A stretch of 64,000 nt of DNA from Curvularia sp. ZM96 (taxonomy: Eukaryota > Ascomycota > Dothideomycetes > Pleosporales > Pleosporaceae), in the NCBI GenBank assembly GCA_022457065.1, contig JAJGBQ010000002.1, forward strand, positions 4,898,001-4,962,000, written 5' to 3'. Within the stretch, counting starts at the first letter, position 1, and each line of letters opens with the position of its first letter. The notes beneath the pieces are model-generated. The model worked only from the letters and a program-made list of their open reading frames with translations, ran no database searches and had not been told where the DNA came from. A program made the position numbers and the translations under genes. Of the stretch, positions 24,894 through 34,134 are shown in pieces.

Positions 24894-25431
24894 GGTGGAA
24901 GAGCACAGTATGGAGGGGCTGGGTTGTGCTCGAATTGGATATTTACGAGGTAGTGGAAGAGGAGGGAAGGGGATTGCAGACCGAGCTTTTGCAGCACATC
25001 GAGGATTGGGGCGAAAATGTAGTTGTGTGAGGCGAGGTGGGGATAGACTTTAGGCATACCATCTTGTACAAGAGGCAATCAATTCGAGCCTAAAGGGTCT
25101 TGTTAAAATCATCATGAGAAAAACGTGTACCACTTCTATGGTGGATTGTGAGATAGCAGGAAGATGTATAATGAGATGTGAGGACATGAGGCGAAGGAAC
25201 TTCAATTACATAAGAGGTTCGCTCCTCCAGCATCAATCCAGTGATTGGCCTCTAGTATTGTCTTTGTTGTCCCCACCGATCCAGGTGCAAGCCGACACAG
25301 ATACTTTCTCGCAGTTCGATACGTTATCCTGCCGGAATATACGACTACGCACTCACAGCCTTACAAAACGTCCTTTTTCAACACTCAAAGCTAGACGAAG
25401 AAAGAGTCCCCTTCTTAAGATTGTGATTAAT
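24894..25431. other. Convergent intergenic region
   Basis: About 540 bases between the secreted-protein gene and the 3' end of the golgin gene. Nothing coding is supported. Confidence 0.45.
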
Positions 25432-28217
25432 CTACTTCATGGTATCTGCCAGTTCACGATACATCCTCTTTAGTTCTCTCACATCGCCCTCGAGCTCCTC
25501 AACCCTCTCCGTCTTCTCTCCCAGCATTTCTAGTGCCGTCATCTCTCTGTTCTCCATATCAGCTAACCTCTTCTCAAGGTCCCCCACCTTCTCTCCCTGT
25601 TTTCTTGCCTCATCGACTTCACGCATCAGTTTAACCACTTCGTTGCGCGCCTCGTCACGCTGGGCAGTTAGACGAGCAACCTCTTCTTTATGTGTCGCTT
25701 TTTCTGATTCCAGACGGCGAACGGCGGCGCTCATACGTTCGACAAGTTGGACAGACGGACCTGCACCCATGGTGGACACGCTGAGCATATCAGCGATAGT
25801 GCGGTGGGGCGAGGACGCAGTGTCAAATGCTTCCATGTTGTCTGGGTCGAGTGTATGTATTGAAGGCGTTTCAAGAGGTGGTGGTGCTGTTAAGCCATTG
25901 AGGCTGGCCATGCTATAGGGTATTGAGTCTTGCCGCTGAGGCGTCCCAGTTTCAGGAGTGCGCACTTTTGAGCTGGATTTGGCCTGGCGCGAGCTGGAGG
26001 GTCTGCGCAAGCCGTCGTCAAACATGCGGTCTATTGGTGAGAAAGCTGCATCCATGCCACTGGATGTGGTTCGTGGATTGGCTCTTCGAGTGTGTATACC
26101 TGAAGGGTCGGGCGAATGCCTTCGCTGTGCTATTGAAGGCGATTCTGTTCGCAAATAGAGACCGTCGCCGGCTAAAGATGGCGTCTGTGACTCTACTTTC
26201 CACTTACTCTTTTCCTCGTCGAGTCTTTGTTGGAGCTCGGCTTCCCATATCTTTTTCTCTTTGTCCAGGTCGGCTCGTGCGTCTTGCACAGCGGTCTCTG
26301 CTTGCGCAAGCTTCGCCTGCAACTTTTGAGCTGCAGTGCGCTGCTCATTTATATCGTTTTCAAGAGTGCGGGCGCGTTCGTTGATGCTCTCAAGCTCGTC
26401 CTCCAATCGACGTGCTTTTGAGTTGGCTTCTCTCGCTTTGCGTCTGACCTCAGACTCACGCTTCGCAGTCTCATCACGATCTTTCTCAAGAGCAGCAACA
26501 CGTGACGTTAGCGTCGTCTCGATTCCCTGCCAGTTCTCCGAAGCAAGGGAGTATTGTGTCTGCAAGGTTTCGATCTGTCGGAGAAGTTTCGCCTGAGAGT
26601 CGCCTGTTGCGGATGAAGAAGCCTCCTCAGTCCGAGTGCGGAGAAGTTCCAGCTTAGATTCAAGGTTCTAAATACTACGTTAGTATGCATCTGCACATGG
26701 CGGTGAGCCTGACTTACTGCAATCTCGCCGCGCAGCTCCAGCTCAGCCACCTTTGCCTTTTCCTGTTGGTTCTTGGCCTCATCCTTGGCTGCTTGGAGCT
26801 CCTTTTTGGCACGATCTTCTGCAAGCTTCTTCTCTATCCGCAGGTTTTCAATGTCCTCCTGCAATGATGCTGTAGCCCTTTTTTCCGCTTCCAAGGCTCC
26901 GGACTGTACTCTCTTTTCAGCATCCTCGGCACGTGAAAGTGCCTCGTTCAATTGCTTTCGAAGTTCAGATATTGTCATTCCTGCTTCCTCACGTTCTGCT
27001 CTGATGGTTTCAATGTCCTTTTCGATCTTGCTTACAATCTTCAGCTTTTCCTGTGAAGTCTTCTCAGCAGCTTCTGCACGCCGTGCTCTCTCCGACTGCT
27101 CCGTAATGCTCTTCTCAGCTTTTGCTAGGCGTTGTTTCAGCATCGTGATCTCCTTGTCCTGCTCCTGGGTCTTGGAGCGTAGTTTTTTTATAGTAGTCAT
27201 GTGCTTCATCTCCGTCTTGGACAGCTTCTGCCCCTCTTCCATGAGCGCAGCAATCTGCGCGTCTTTCTCCGCCAACTTCTTGTCTGTTGGTGTTGCTTCG
27301 GCATCTGATGAAGCGGCCTTCGCGGATGCAGCAAGCTGTTCTGAAAGGTACGTGAGCTTTGACTGCAGCGCATCAATCCGTTCGAGATGCGAATTGAGCT
27401 CTTCGCGATTGTCGCGTATCGTGTCCTCGTACGTCGTTTGCAGTAAGGTCAGCTCGGCTTGCAATTCTTCCGGGTCTTTGGACTCGGTAGGTAGCGTCGG
27501 GACAAAGGCATCAATTGAAGGCCGTGATGCGATGCTGTCGAATGACTGCCGAGGAGACGACGTTTGCGGAGTGACGATGGCGGGTACAGAAGGCATTGAC
27601 ATTGTGGGAACGGGGGTTGAAGCGGGTTGTTCTACTATCACTGATACAACCGGCGGTGTCGTCATCTCTACAGGAGACTCCACGGGCGGGGCGCTGTTTC
27701 CAGCAGGTTGTGATGGGTCGTTAACCTTTGTCTCCTCCACCTTGGTGCCCTCATCTTGCTTTGCCGGTGCAGCTTCTGTAGCCGGCTCCGACGCCTTGGA
27801 GTCTATGCTCGTCCTCGACGTATCCGCAGCTATGGCTGAACTGCGCAAGGCTGGGCTTTCTGGCCGCGACCCCAGATCCGACGAGGCCCGTGACTCGGAC
27901 CGTTCGCTTCCCTTGTTCACAGCTTTCGCCAGGCGATCTTGTAACCGGGAGTTTGGCCGACTTCGTGACTGATTCCGCGAGGCTTCTGTGCCGTTAGCAT
28001 CCACCCGGCTTACTGCTACCACGCACTTCTCAGGCTACCCACCAGGTTCGACCGTCAGCTTCTTGTCTGTCGCCGCCGCCTTGTCTGTACTGTCGGGCTT
28101 TGCTGTAGTATCTGCCACCACTGGCTTTGCACCTGTAGAGCCTTCTTCAGCCAGAATGGTGTCGAGTCGCGACTCCAGGCCAGAGAGAGCGTTGTTCCAC
28201 CAGCCTTTCCCACTCAT
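25432..28217 (-). CDS. TMF1/Sgm1-type golgin (TATA element modulatory factor homologue)
   Basis: Exons 28217-28043, 27985-26718 and 26667-25432; introns 28042-27986 (GTGGGT..CACAG, branch GCTAAC) and 26717-26668 (GTAAGT..TTTAG) keep frame. Product 892 aa. The N-terminus MSGKGWWNNALSGLESRLDT is typical of fungal TMF homologues. The middle has long coiled coils including a TMF DNA-binding-type segment (DAQIAALMEEGQKLSKTEMK). The C-terminal TMF TATA-binding-type coiled coil covers about the last 115 residues (VERMSAAVRRLESEK, ALEMLGEKTERVEELEGDV). Despite the old name, the family members are Golgi tethers that bind Rab6/Ypt6 (family knowledge). A large antisense open frame at 26773-27972 is a by-product of coiled-coil codon use. 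Confidence 0.88.
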
Positions 28218-29305
28218 GTTGCCGGTTTCTTCTTTCTCTGCACAAGTATTCAGAGCGGCTGTTGTCTAGGAAGCTTCGCTAGCTTTTACCGCGCATATGT
28301 CCCTCGCTAGTATATATGCGCATCGCTCAATTGCGCGAAGAGGCCAGGCTGGTCGGATCTTGGTGGTACGGGGAAAGCCTAGGTGTGGCGGGGAGTCGCA
28401 GGCCTACGACAGCTAAGACATGGGCTGATATGGCGTTCCGAGCGAGTGATGTCGGGAATCCTCGATCCTGAATCCACTGGATTCTCGTGTATTACATAGA
28501 GAGCAAAGCGCCCGTCCTTGTCGTGGTTCGTGTCGTTAGCAGTTGCTGACGGGTCGTCATGCTGCAGCCCAGGCGGCCAATCAGACGCCGATTGGCCCGC
28601 TTTCCGCAACGCGGCGCTGACGCAGCAGCCGTCTTCTACACTACACCACGATTGAGCTCGCTCCACAGCACCCATGGCTGTTCATCTCAGTCTTTTGGTT
28701 CTCATATCCAACAAAAGGCTTCTGTAATTACAGTCTACTTACGCTTCACCTCATTCTGCAGCTTGCAAAGGCCAAGAGCCAAGCTTTGGCGAGTAGGAGG
28801 CCTGTTAAGAAGAAACGATGCAATACATGGGAGGAATTTCAGTTAACAGACCTTTCGCATCTGCAGCTGCCGTGGCTGCCGCGTAGTTTTGCCAGTCCCT
28901 GTTCTTATGTGAGTCTGCATAACGTACATCCCGCATAATTGAGAAACCTGCCTCACTAAGATGGATTTGCTATCTAATCTTATATTTCCCTTCCCCGTAG
29001 GCTTGTTGGGCTATACGTAGCATTAAATAACTCTCTAGCTACTCATCTTCTACTATATAGTACGTAATATAAAAAATATAGTCGTCTTTACTGGCCGGAT
29101 CTAGCCCCGCGTTAGCGCTGGCACGCTGAGATGTAAGGCTGAGATGCAAGGCTGAGGCGCAGGGCAGAAGCCTCAGGCTGACTGCCGCCTGTGTCGGCAA
29201 GCGCCTGGTGGGGTGGGGGCCTGCGCCTGCCAGAGTAGTCTACACGAAATACTGCTTCAAAGGCTAAAACCAAACTTTTTGTATTCCTCCTTATTCGACG
29301 CCACC
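28218..29305. other. Divergent intergenic region, golgin / DUF6601 gene
   Basis: About 1.1 kb holding both promoters. TATATAT lies near 28308 close to the golgin start. 28980-29100 is AT-rich. 29125-29160 holds three 13-base tandem units (GCTGAGATGTAAG and variants) that are also part of an inverted repeat with 31211-31231. Confidence 0.5.
29125..29161. repeat. 13-base tandem repeat, one arm of an inverted repeat
   Basis: Units GCTGAGATGTAAG, GCTGAGATGCAAG and GCTGAGGCGCAG. The 21 bases at 29136-29156 are the exact reverse complement of 31211-31231, about 2.06 kb away. Confidence 0.85.
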
Positions 29306-30268
29306 ATGCCACCGTTCTCGAAAGCAAATCAGCCTGTGCGCGATTTAGATCCCCAACCTGGCGCATCGTCGCGTATAACCTTGCCTGGCCAGCCTTCCAT
29401 TCTACTCAACGACCTTAGTCTTACAAGACAGTGCCTCGAAGATGATCTGTGGGCACAAGATCTTGAGAGTATAGCGCCGCATCTTTGGATCATGACAACC
29501 TTGTCGAGCGCCAACGTGAACCCGTTGCACCACCAACGCGTTAAAGGCCGTGAGATTATTGTTACAGAAGACCCCCGTCTTCACCTAGTCTGGATCCATG
29601 ACCGTATATTTGTCAAGCCCATACCACGGTACCTTCTATCGCATGCTTTCTGGGAAACTCATCTAGTCCAAAAACTAGGATCGTTGGGTGACGGCCAAAG
29701 TAGTCTTCGCGCAGCAGCGACCGGCTTCCTTCGCACATATCGCTACTTGATACGACATGAGTCGGACTTCCATATTGCTCAGCAGGACCACCTTCGCCTC
29801 GTCCCTAGCGACGTCGATTGGCCATCCTTCTGTCGATTTGCTGGAGATCTTCGCCATATTGAAGATGCGGCTGTGTCAAGAAGGTACTGCTTCGGCGAGC
29901 TGAGGCTGACGCGACTCAATTTCTACGCGCCTCTACTCCTGCGCAAGTTCCACTTCGAGCAGGTGCATGGACAATACGGGGATTACTTTGCGCGCCTCTA
30001 TGGCCCTGTACTATTTGTTTTTGCTGTAGTGTCTACGATCCTCAACTCCATGCAGGTTGCACTTGCAGCTGATCAAACTATGGCTGCTCATTGGGCTTTA
30101 GTCTGGCACGCATCCCGCTGGTTTAGCGCGTTCAGCCTTTTAGGTACTGTTGTTATCGCAGTGTGGTTTGGGGCTCTTTGGCTATGGATGTTCTTGGATG
30201 AGTGGGTGTATACCGTAAGACGGAAACTAGAGGAGCGGAGCAAAGGGCAGAACGCGTGCAGATGCTAG
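29306..30268 (+). CDS. DUF6601 family fungal membrane protein
   Basis: Single exon, 320 aa from ATG 29306 (ACCATGCC); an in-frame upstream ATG at 29213 is less likely. The family core is HLWIMTTLSSANVNPLHHQR, then KGREIIVTEDPRLHLVW, RIFVKPIPRYLLSHAFW and HLRLVPSDVDW. Two membrane spans lie near the C-terminus (GPVLFVFAVVSTIL and AFSLLGTVVIAVWFGALWLW). The family is confined to fungi and has no established function; some copies are misnamed subtilisin-like proteases, and no catalytic triad is visible. It sits at the left border of the accessory region and looks intact. Confidence 0.8.
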   Translation: MPPFSKANQPVRDLDPQPGASSRITLPGQPSILLNDLSLTRQCLEDDLWAQDLESIAPHLWIMTTLSSANVNPLHHQRVKGREIIVTEDPRLHLVWIHDRIFVKPIPRYLLSHAFWETHLVQKLGSLGDGQSSLRAAATGFLRTYRYLIRHESDFHIAQQDHLRLVPSDVDWPSFCRFAGDLRHIEDAAVSRRYCFGELRLTRLNFYAPLLLRKFHFEQVHGQYGDYFARLYGPVLFVFAVVSTILNSMQVALAADQTMAAHWALVWHASRWFSAFSLLGTVVIAVWFGALWLWMFLDEWVYTVRRKLEERSKGQNACRC

Positions 30269-30399
30269 CTGAGTAGAAGATGCATAGTCTGGTGGGGACG
30301 GGTATCGAAGCTACAAGCATGTATAGGTCAGCGAGAGGCGAGAAACGATGAAAGCATACGTGGATGACTATATTGTTTACTAAGTATTGCGAACGGAGT

Positions 30400-31140
30400 C
30401 TAGATATCCTTGAGTACTCGGTTGGGGTTAAACGGATACAGACCGCTTGCAGCCCACGCAGCTGTGATATTCCTTTTGGTGAATGCTTTGTTCCTGGCGG
30501 GGCTGTAGAGGGACGTGAAGTGCTCCTTCCCAACTGTGTCTGCGCCTCCCCGAAACAGTCTCTCAACTTGGTCGCGATAGGCTGTCTTCAAGGGCGTGAA
30601 GACTCTGACATCACAGGGCTGAGGCTTGTGAGAGGTGTGAGAGGGAAGACAGCAAAGGACAATGTTATTTTCGAAGCAGTGCTCTAAGATCTCGAGCGTC
30701 TCATGACTGCCGAAGCCGTCGCAGATTAGTACGCGTGGTTTTTGGTTAGCCCGGCTCTTAGTTTGCGGATCGAACACTTGCTTGAGCTACTCTAGGTTAA
30801 TCTTAGAGTCGTTGTATCCGTTCTCTGAGTGTGCATGTACCATCCAGGGTTGGGTATGTAGTCCAGTTGCTCCGATGGGTGGACGCTGGCTGGATAATCA
30901 AAGAAAGCAGCGACCTCCCGTCGGCGCTTATATATTCAACAGCAGTCACCATCGTACACTTGATGCCCGCGCCTCTATAGTCTCGTGGGTCGTCCTTACC
31001 TACAAGCACTTTGGCAGAGCCTAGCATGCTGAGCATTACTCCTGTCTCGTCCATATTATAGACATTCTCTAGCAGAACAGCAGGATCCTGCAGTACCTTC
31101 CCGATCACCTCAAACTATATTATGGTCTTATCATATATAT
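30400..31140 (-). mobile_element. Truncated, decayed pogo/Fot1-type transposase (Tc1/mariner superfamily)
   Basis: Two transposase blocks read on the minus strand: 31108-30803 with ENVYNMDETG, then 30777-30400 with ICDGFGSHETLEILE, LPSHTSHKPQPCDVRVF and SLYSPARNKAFTKRN. These carry the DDE_1 catalytic aspartates (MDET, CDGFG, PCDV). The blocks are in different frames, and a TAG stands where the family has Trp in LEWLK, so the copy is dead. The N-terminal DNA-binding half is missing: similarity begins at IYDK near 31140, immediately before the leader of the hydrolase/zinc-finger gene. No terminal inverted repeats of the element itself could be assigned with confidence. Confidence 0.85.
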
Positions 31141-31210
31141 CAGACTGATGCAGGTGAGGGCGGTGCGGCGTAGCGCTACGACAGCTAACGCTTGGGACTT
31201 TCAACCTTGT

Positions 31211-31231
31211 CTCAGCCTTGCATCTCAGCCT
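31211..31231. repeat. Inverted-repeat partner of 29136-29156
   Basis: Exact 21-base reverse complement of the tandem-repeat unit near 29.1 kb. It lies in the probable 5' leader of the hydrolase/zinc-finger gene. The pair encloses the DUF6601 gene and the transposase fragment. Confidence 0.85.
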
Positions 31232-31380
31232 GGCTGCTCGCGTCGCTGTGCCGCTCTCTCTGCTTCGACTCCACCTCTTCTTTCCTTTCATTTCCTCCTC
31301 TCTCGTTTGCCGCTTCCTGTCGCCTCTAGATTCTGATCTCGCAGCTTTAGTAGACGCTGCTCCCTTAACTACAACTAGCG

Positions 31381-33237
31381 ATGGTAAGTCTAACATAGGA
31401 AGAACGCGCGCCGAGACTAACCCGACGCTAGGTTCGGTCAATCACTAGCAAGGACGTGGGCCTAAAGGTGCTCCGCGAAGCACCAGCAGAAGCGCAGAGC
31501 ATCGAGTACGTTTGCCTGCGACCGTCGTCTGCACACAACTCACAGCTGACCGGCTAGCATCGTCGCAGTCCACGGTCTTGGCGCCCATCCCGACGACAGC
31601 TGGTGCAAGAATGCTGGCACGGCAGAAGAGCCGCAATGGCGCAACTGGCTCGTCGAAGACGACATGCTGCCAGCAGTAGCGCCCAACGCGCGTATCATGC
31701 GGTACGGGTATGAGTCGCAGTGGTTTGGCCAGGAGGCGGTGCAGCAGAGCGCGTCGACTGTAGCTGAGCGGCTACTGAGAGCGTTAAAGCGGGAGAGAAA
31801 GGTGGCGACTTTCCTTATTATTGGGCGTCGCGTATCTGCTGACTTGGTTAGAATATTCCGTTCCGTCCGCTAGTGTTTATATCACACTGCTTTGGCGGAC
31901 TGGTTGTGCTAAAGGTGAGGGAGCAGACTAGGCAAAGACATGGCAGTCACTAAAAGCTCCACAGGCACTGCTAGAAGCCGAACAGTACCCAAACGAATGG
32001 CCCGAACTGTTCTCGTCGACGACTGGCCTAGTCTTCTTCGGTACGCCGTTTCGAGGCGCCGAAGGGATGAAACAGATGGAGATGCTCGAGGCAGCACGGC
32101 GTGAGTACCATGACGACCAGTTGCAGCCTGCCGCGCTTGAGGTGCTGCAGCCAGGGAATGCATATCTGCAGGAATTGGTAGATAGCTTCTTAAAGAAGAT
32201 GCGAGACCAGACAAACAAGACTCAGATCGTCTGCTTCTTTGAGCTCAAGTCTAGCAACGTAGGGAGGATCGTAGGCAAACAGGATCGGACTGTGAGTCAG
32301 ATAGACACGGTATATGATAGTTATGCTAACAGTTACAGAGGTTTGTAGTCAGCCAGCATGCTGGATGTCTAGATGTCTCTGAGTCGACGGATAAGCGGTC
32401 ACTCTCGCGGACCCATTTTGATATGAACAAGTTCGAAGATGCAAAAGAGGAAGACTTTCAGACAGTAGCTGAAGTAATCGAGGGCATGGTTAATGCGTCT
32501 CCTCGGCTCCTTTGGGCGCGATCTCAATGTAACAATACATCAAGGTAGTCCCTGCTATGTTACGCAAGCTTAGCTAAGCGCGTCAGGTGTCAGTAAGCAT
32601 AAGATCGACTTCAATCTCCAAGGCATCCCCAATATGGGCCAGTCTGTCGCCCAAGATACAGAGATACAAGCGCTTAAGACGGTTCGTGTCAACTTGGCGC
32701 AAAGACTTTGGCGCATGGCCTGACGGCTGACGGCATGCAGAAGCTCAAGGAGTTGCTGTCAGTTATACCAGCACAAGAGATAGCTAAGACCCACACCATG
32801 GAAGAAGTGATCCGAGAGGCAGTTGGTTAGTATAGCAATTGTCTTCTGCTTGGCGGTGTATCGGCGCTGATGCTGCAGCAGGATCACAGCAAGAGAAAAA
32901 AACAACTTCAAAAGAGCATGCTACTGCTTCGCCTCTCGGCATGCAGAGTAATAGTTTGAATCAGCATAACATAAAAGGACCACAATTCAGATGCCAAACC
33001 TGCACCAGGACGTTTTCCACACAGGATGCAGCAAACGGCCACATGGTATCCACTGGACACGGGAGCCCCAAATTCCCTTGTAAGACGTGCATCAGGAAAT
33101 TTTTCACCCAGGATGCAGCAAACGGCCACATGGCATCCACTGGACACGGGAGCCCCAAAATCCCTTGCAAGACGTGCACCGAGAAATTTTTCACCCAGGA
33201 TGCAGCAAATGGCCATATGACAGCTGTTGGGCATTAG
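31381..33237 (+). CDS. Alpha/beta hydrolase (DUF676/lipase-like) fused to a C2H2 zinc-finger array
   Basis: Nine exons: 31381-31383, 31432-31505, 31558-31801, 31852-31914, 31965-32291, 32339-32528, 32587-32681, 32741-32825 and 32882-33237. All eight introns are 47-59 bases with GT..AG and keep frame; product 478 aa. Exon 1 is the ATG alone. The hydrolase part has VAVHGLGAHPDDSW (residues 28-41), PLVFISHCFGGLVVLK with Cys120 at the nucleophile position, and GLVFFGTPFRGAEG, as in N-terminal domains of fungal NLR proteins. No NACHT or NB-ARC follows. Instead there are three C2H2 fingers, C398/C401/H414/H420, C427/C430/H443/H449 and C456/C459/H472/H478, in 29-residue repeats; the last histidine is the final residue. 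The role is unknown; a self/non-self or defence protein is inference. Confidence 0.78.
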
Positions 33238-34134
33238 GGTCTTATTTGGTATGCCCTGCAAAACGTGTTCATAAAATTTCAGACCCGAACAGCAGTAAAT
33301 CAATATATGGAAGACAAGACCCACCTACTAGTCTAGAGATTATCTTCACAAGGCTGGTTTCTTGCTGACAGGGAATGGAAGTTGATGGGTTGCAGATTAG
33401 GATGATATGTCACGCAACAATTGGCTATGTAGTAATCAAAGACCTTATGTATTAGTATCAATGCGCTTAAGTCTCGAGCGTCATGCAGTTAACAACTGCA
33501 GCTACTTCTTATCGCTCTACTACAACTAACACGTACCAACTCTATAAGCACTTCACAGCGACAATAGTATAACAACCGCTAAATTGATTTAGCAGATAAG
33601 AACATCTTGCCGTCCAATCATAAATGAAGCGGCTCTATCGGCTACTCCCATGACCTGAACGCGCATAGCTTGATGGTCCTACAGCCCGGTCAGTGCTGTA
33701 CCTGCACATTTACTGCTTCTATTGCTTATAGAAGATCATGCTATGCTGTTCTGGAGATTCGAATGAATTAGATCGAATCATTTCTAATCAGTTAATCAAG
33801 TTAATATGCACGCCATCTTGGGGTCGCAATCTAACAAGTGCTTAGCCAAATTACAATCAAGATACTATAACTACTCATAGGGACGTAGAAGATTAAAGCG
33901 TCTACTCTAATTTCTCTCAAATATACAATTATTAGTGTTGCTGAGAAAGAAAGTAGTATTTGTGTTTAGCTACAGCAGTTGACTATTAAAAGATAGATAA
34001 CCAGTAGAAGAAGAATAGCTAGAGAGCTACACGATACTAAGTATAGCTTAACAAGCCTATAGGAAAGGGAAATAGAAGGTTAGATAGCAAATCTATCTTA
34101 GTAAGGCGGGTTTCTCGGTTATACGGGATGTACG
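33238..34134. other. AT-rich non-coding stretch
   Basis: About 900 bases, strongly AT-rich from 33700 on, with no supportable gene. The first about 90 bases hold the decayed fourth zinc finger. The rest may be mutated repeat DNA. Confidence 0.5.
33250..33327 (+). pseudogene. Decayed fourth zinc-finger unit
   Basis: Downstream of the stop codon at 33235-33237, the bases encode MPCKTCS in the +1 frame and then, in another frame, KFQTRTAVNQYMEDKTH. This mirrors the C-x2-C ... KFF-T ... N-H-M ... H pattern of the three intact fingers. The first cysteine codon lies 91 bases after that of finger 3, against a repeat length of 87, so a net four-base change introduced the stop. Confidence 0.65.

Noticed and set aside
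26773..27972. 399-residue open frame on the + strand
   Set aside because: Antisense to the coiled-coil coding exons of the golgin gene; Ser-rich translation without a domain, explained by codon bias of the real gene.
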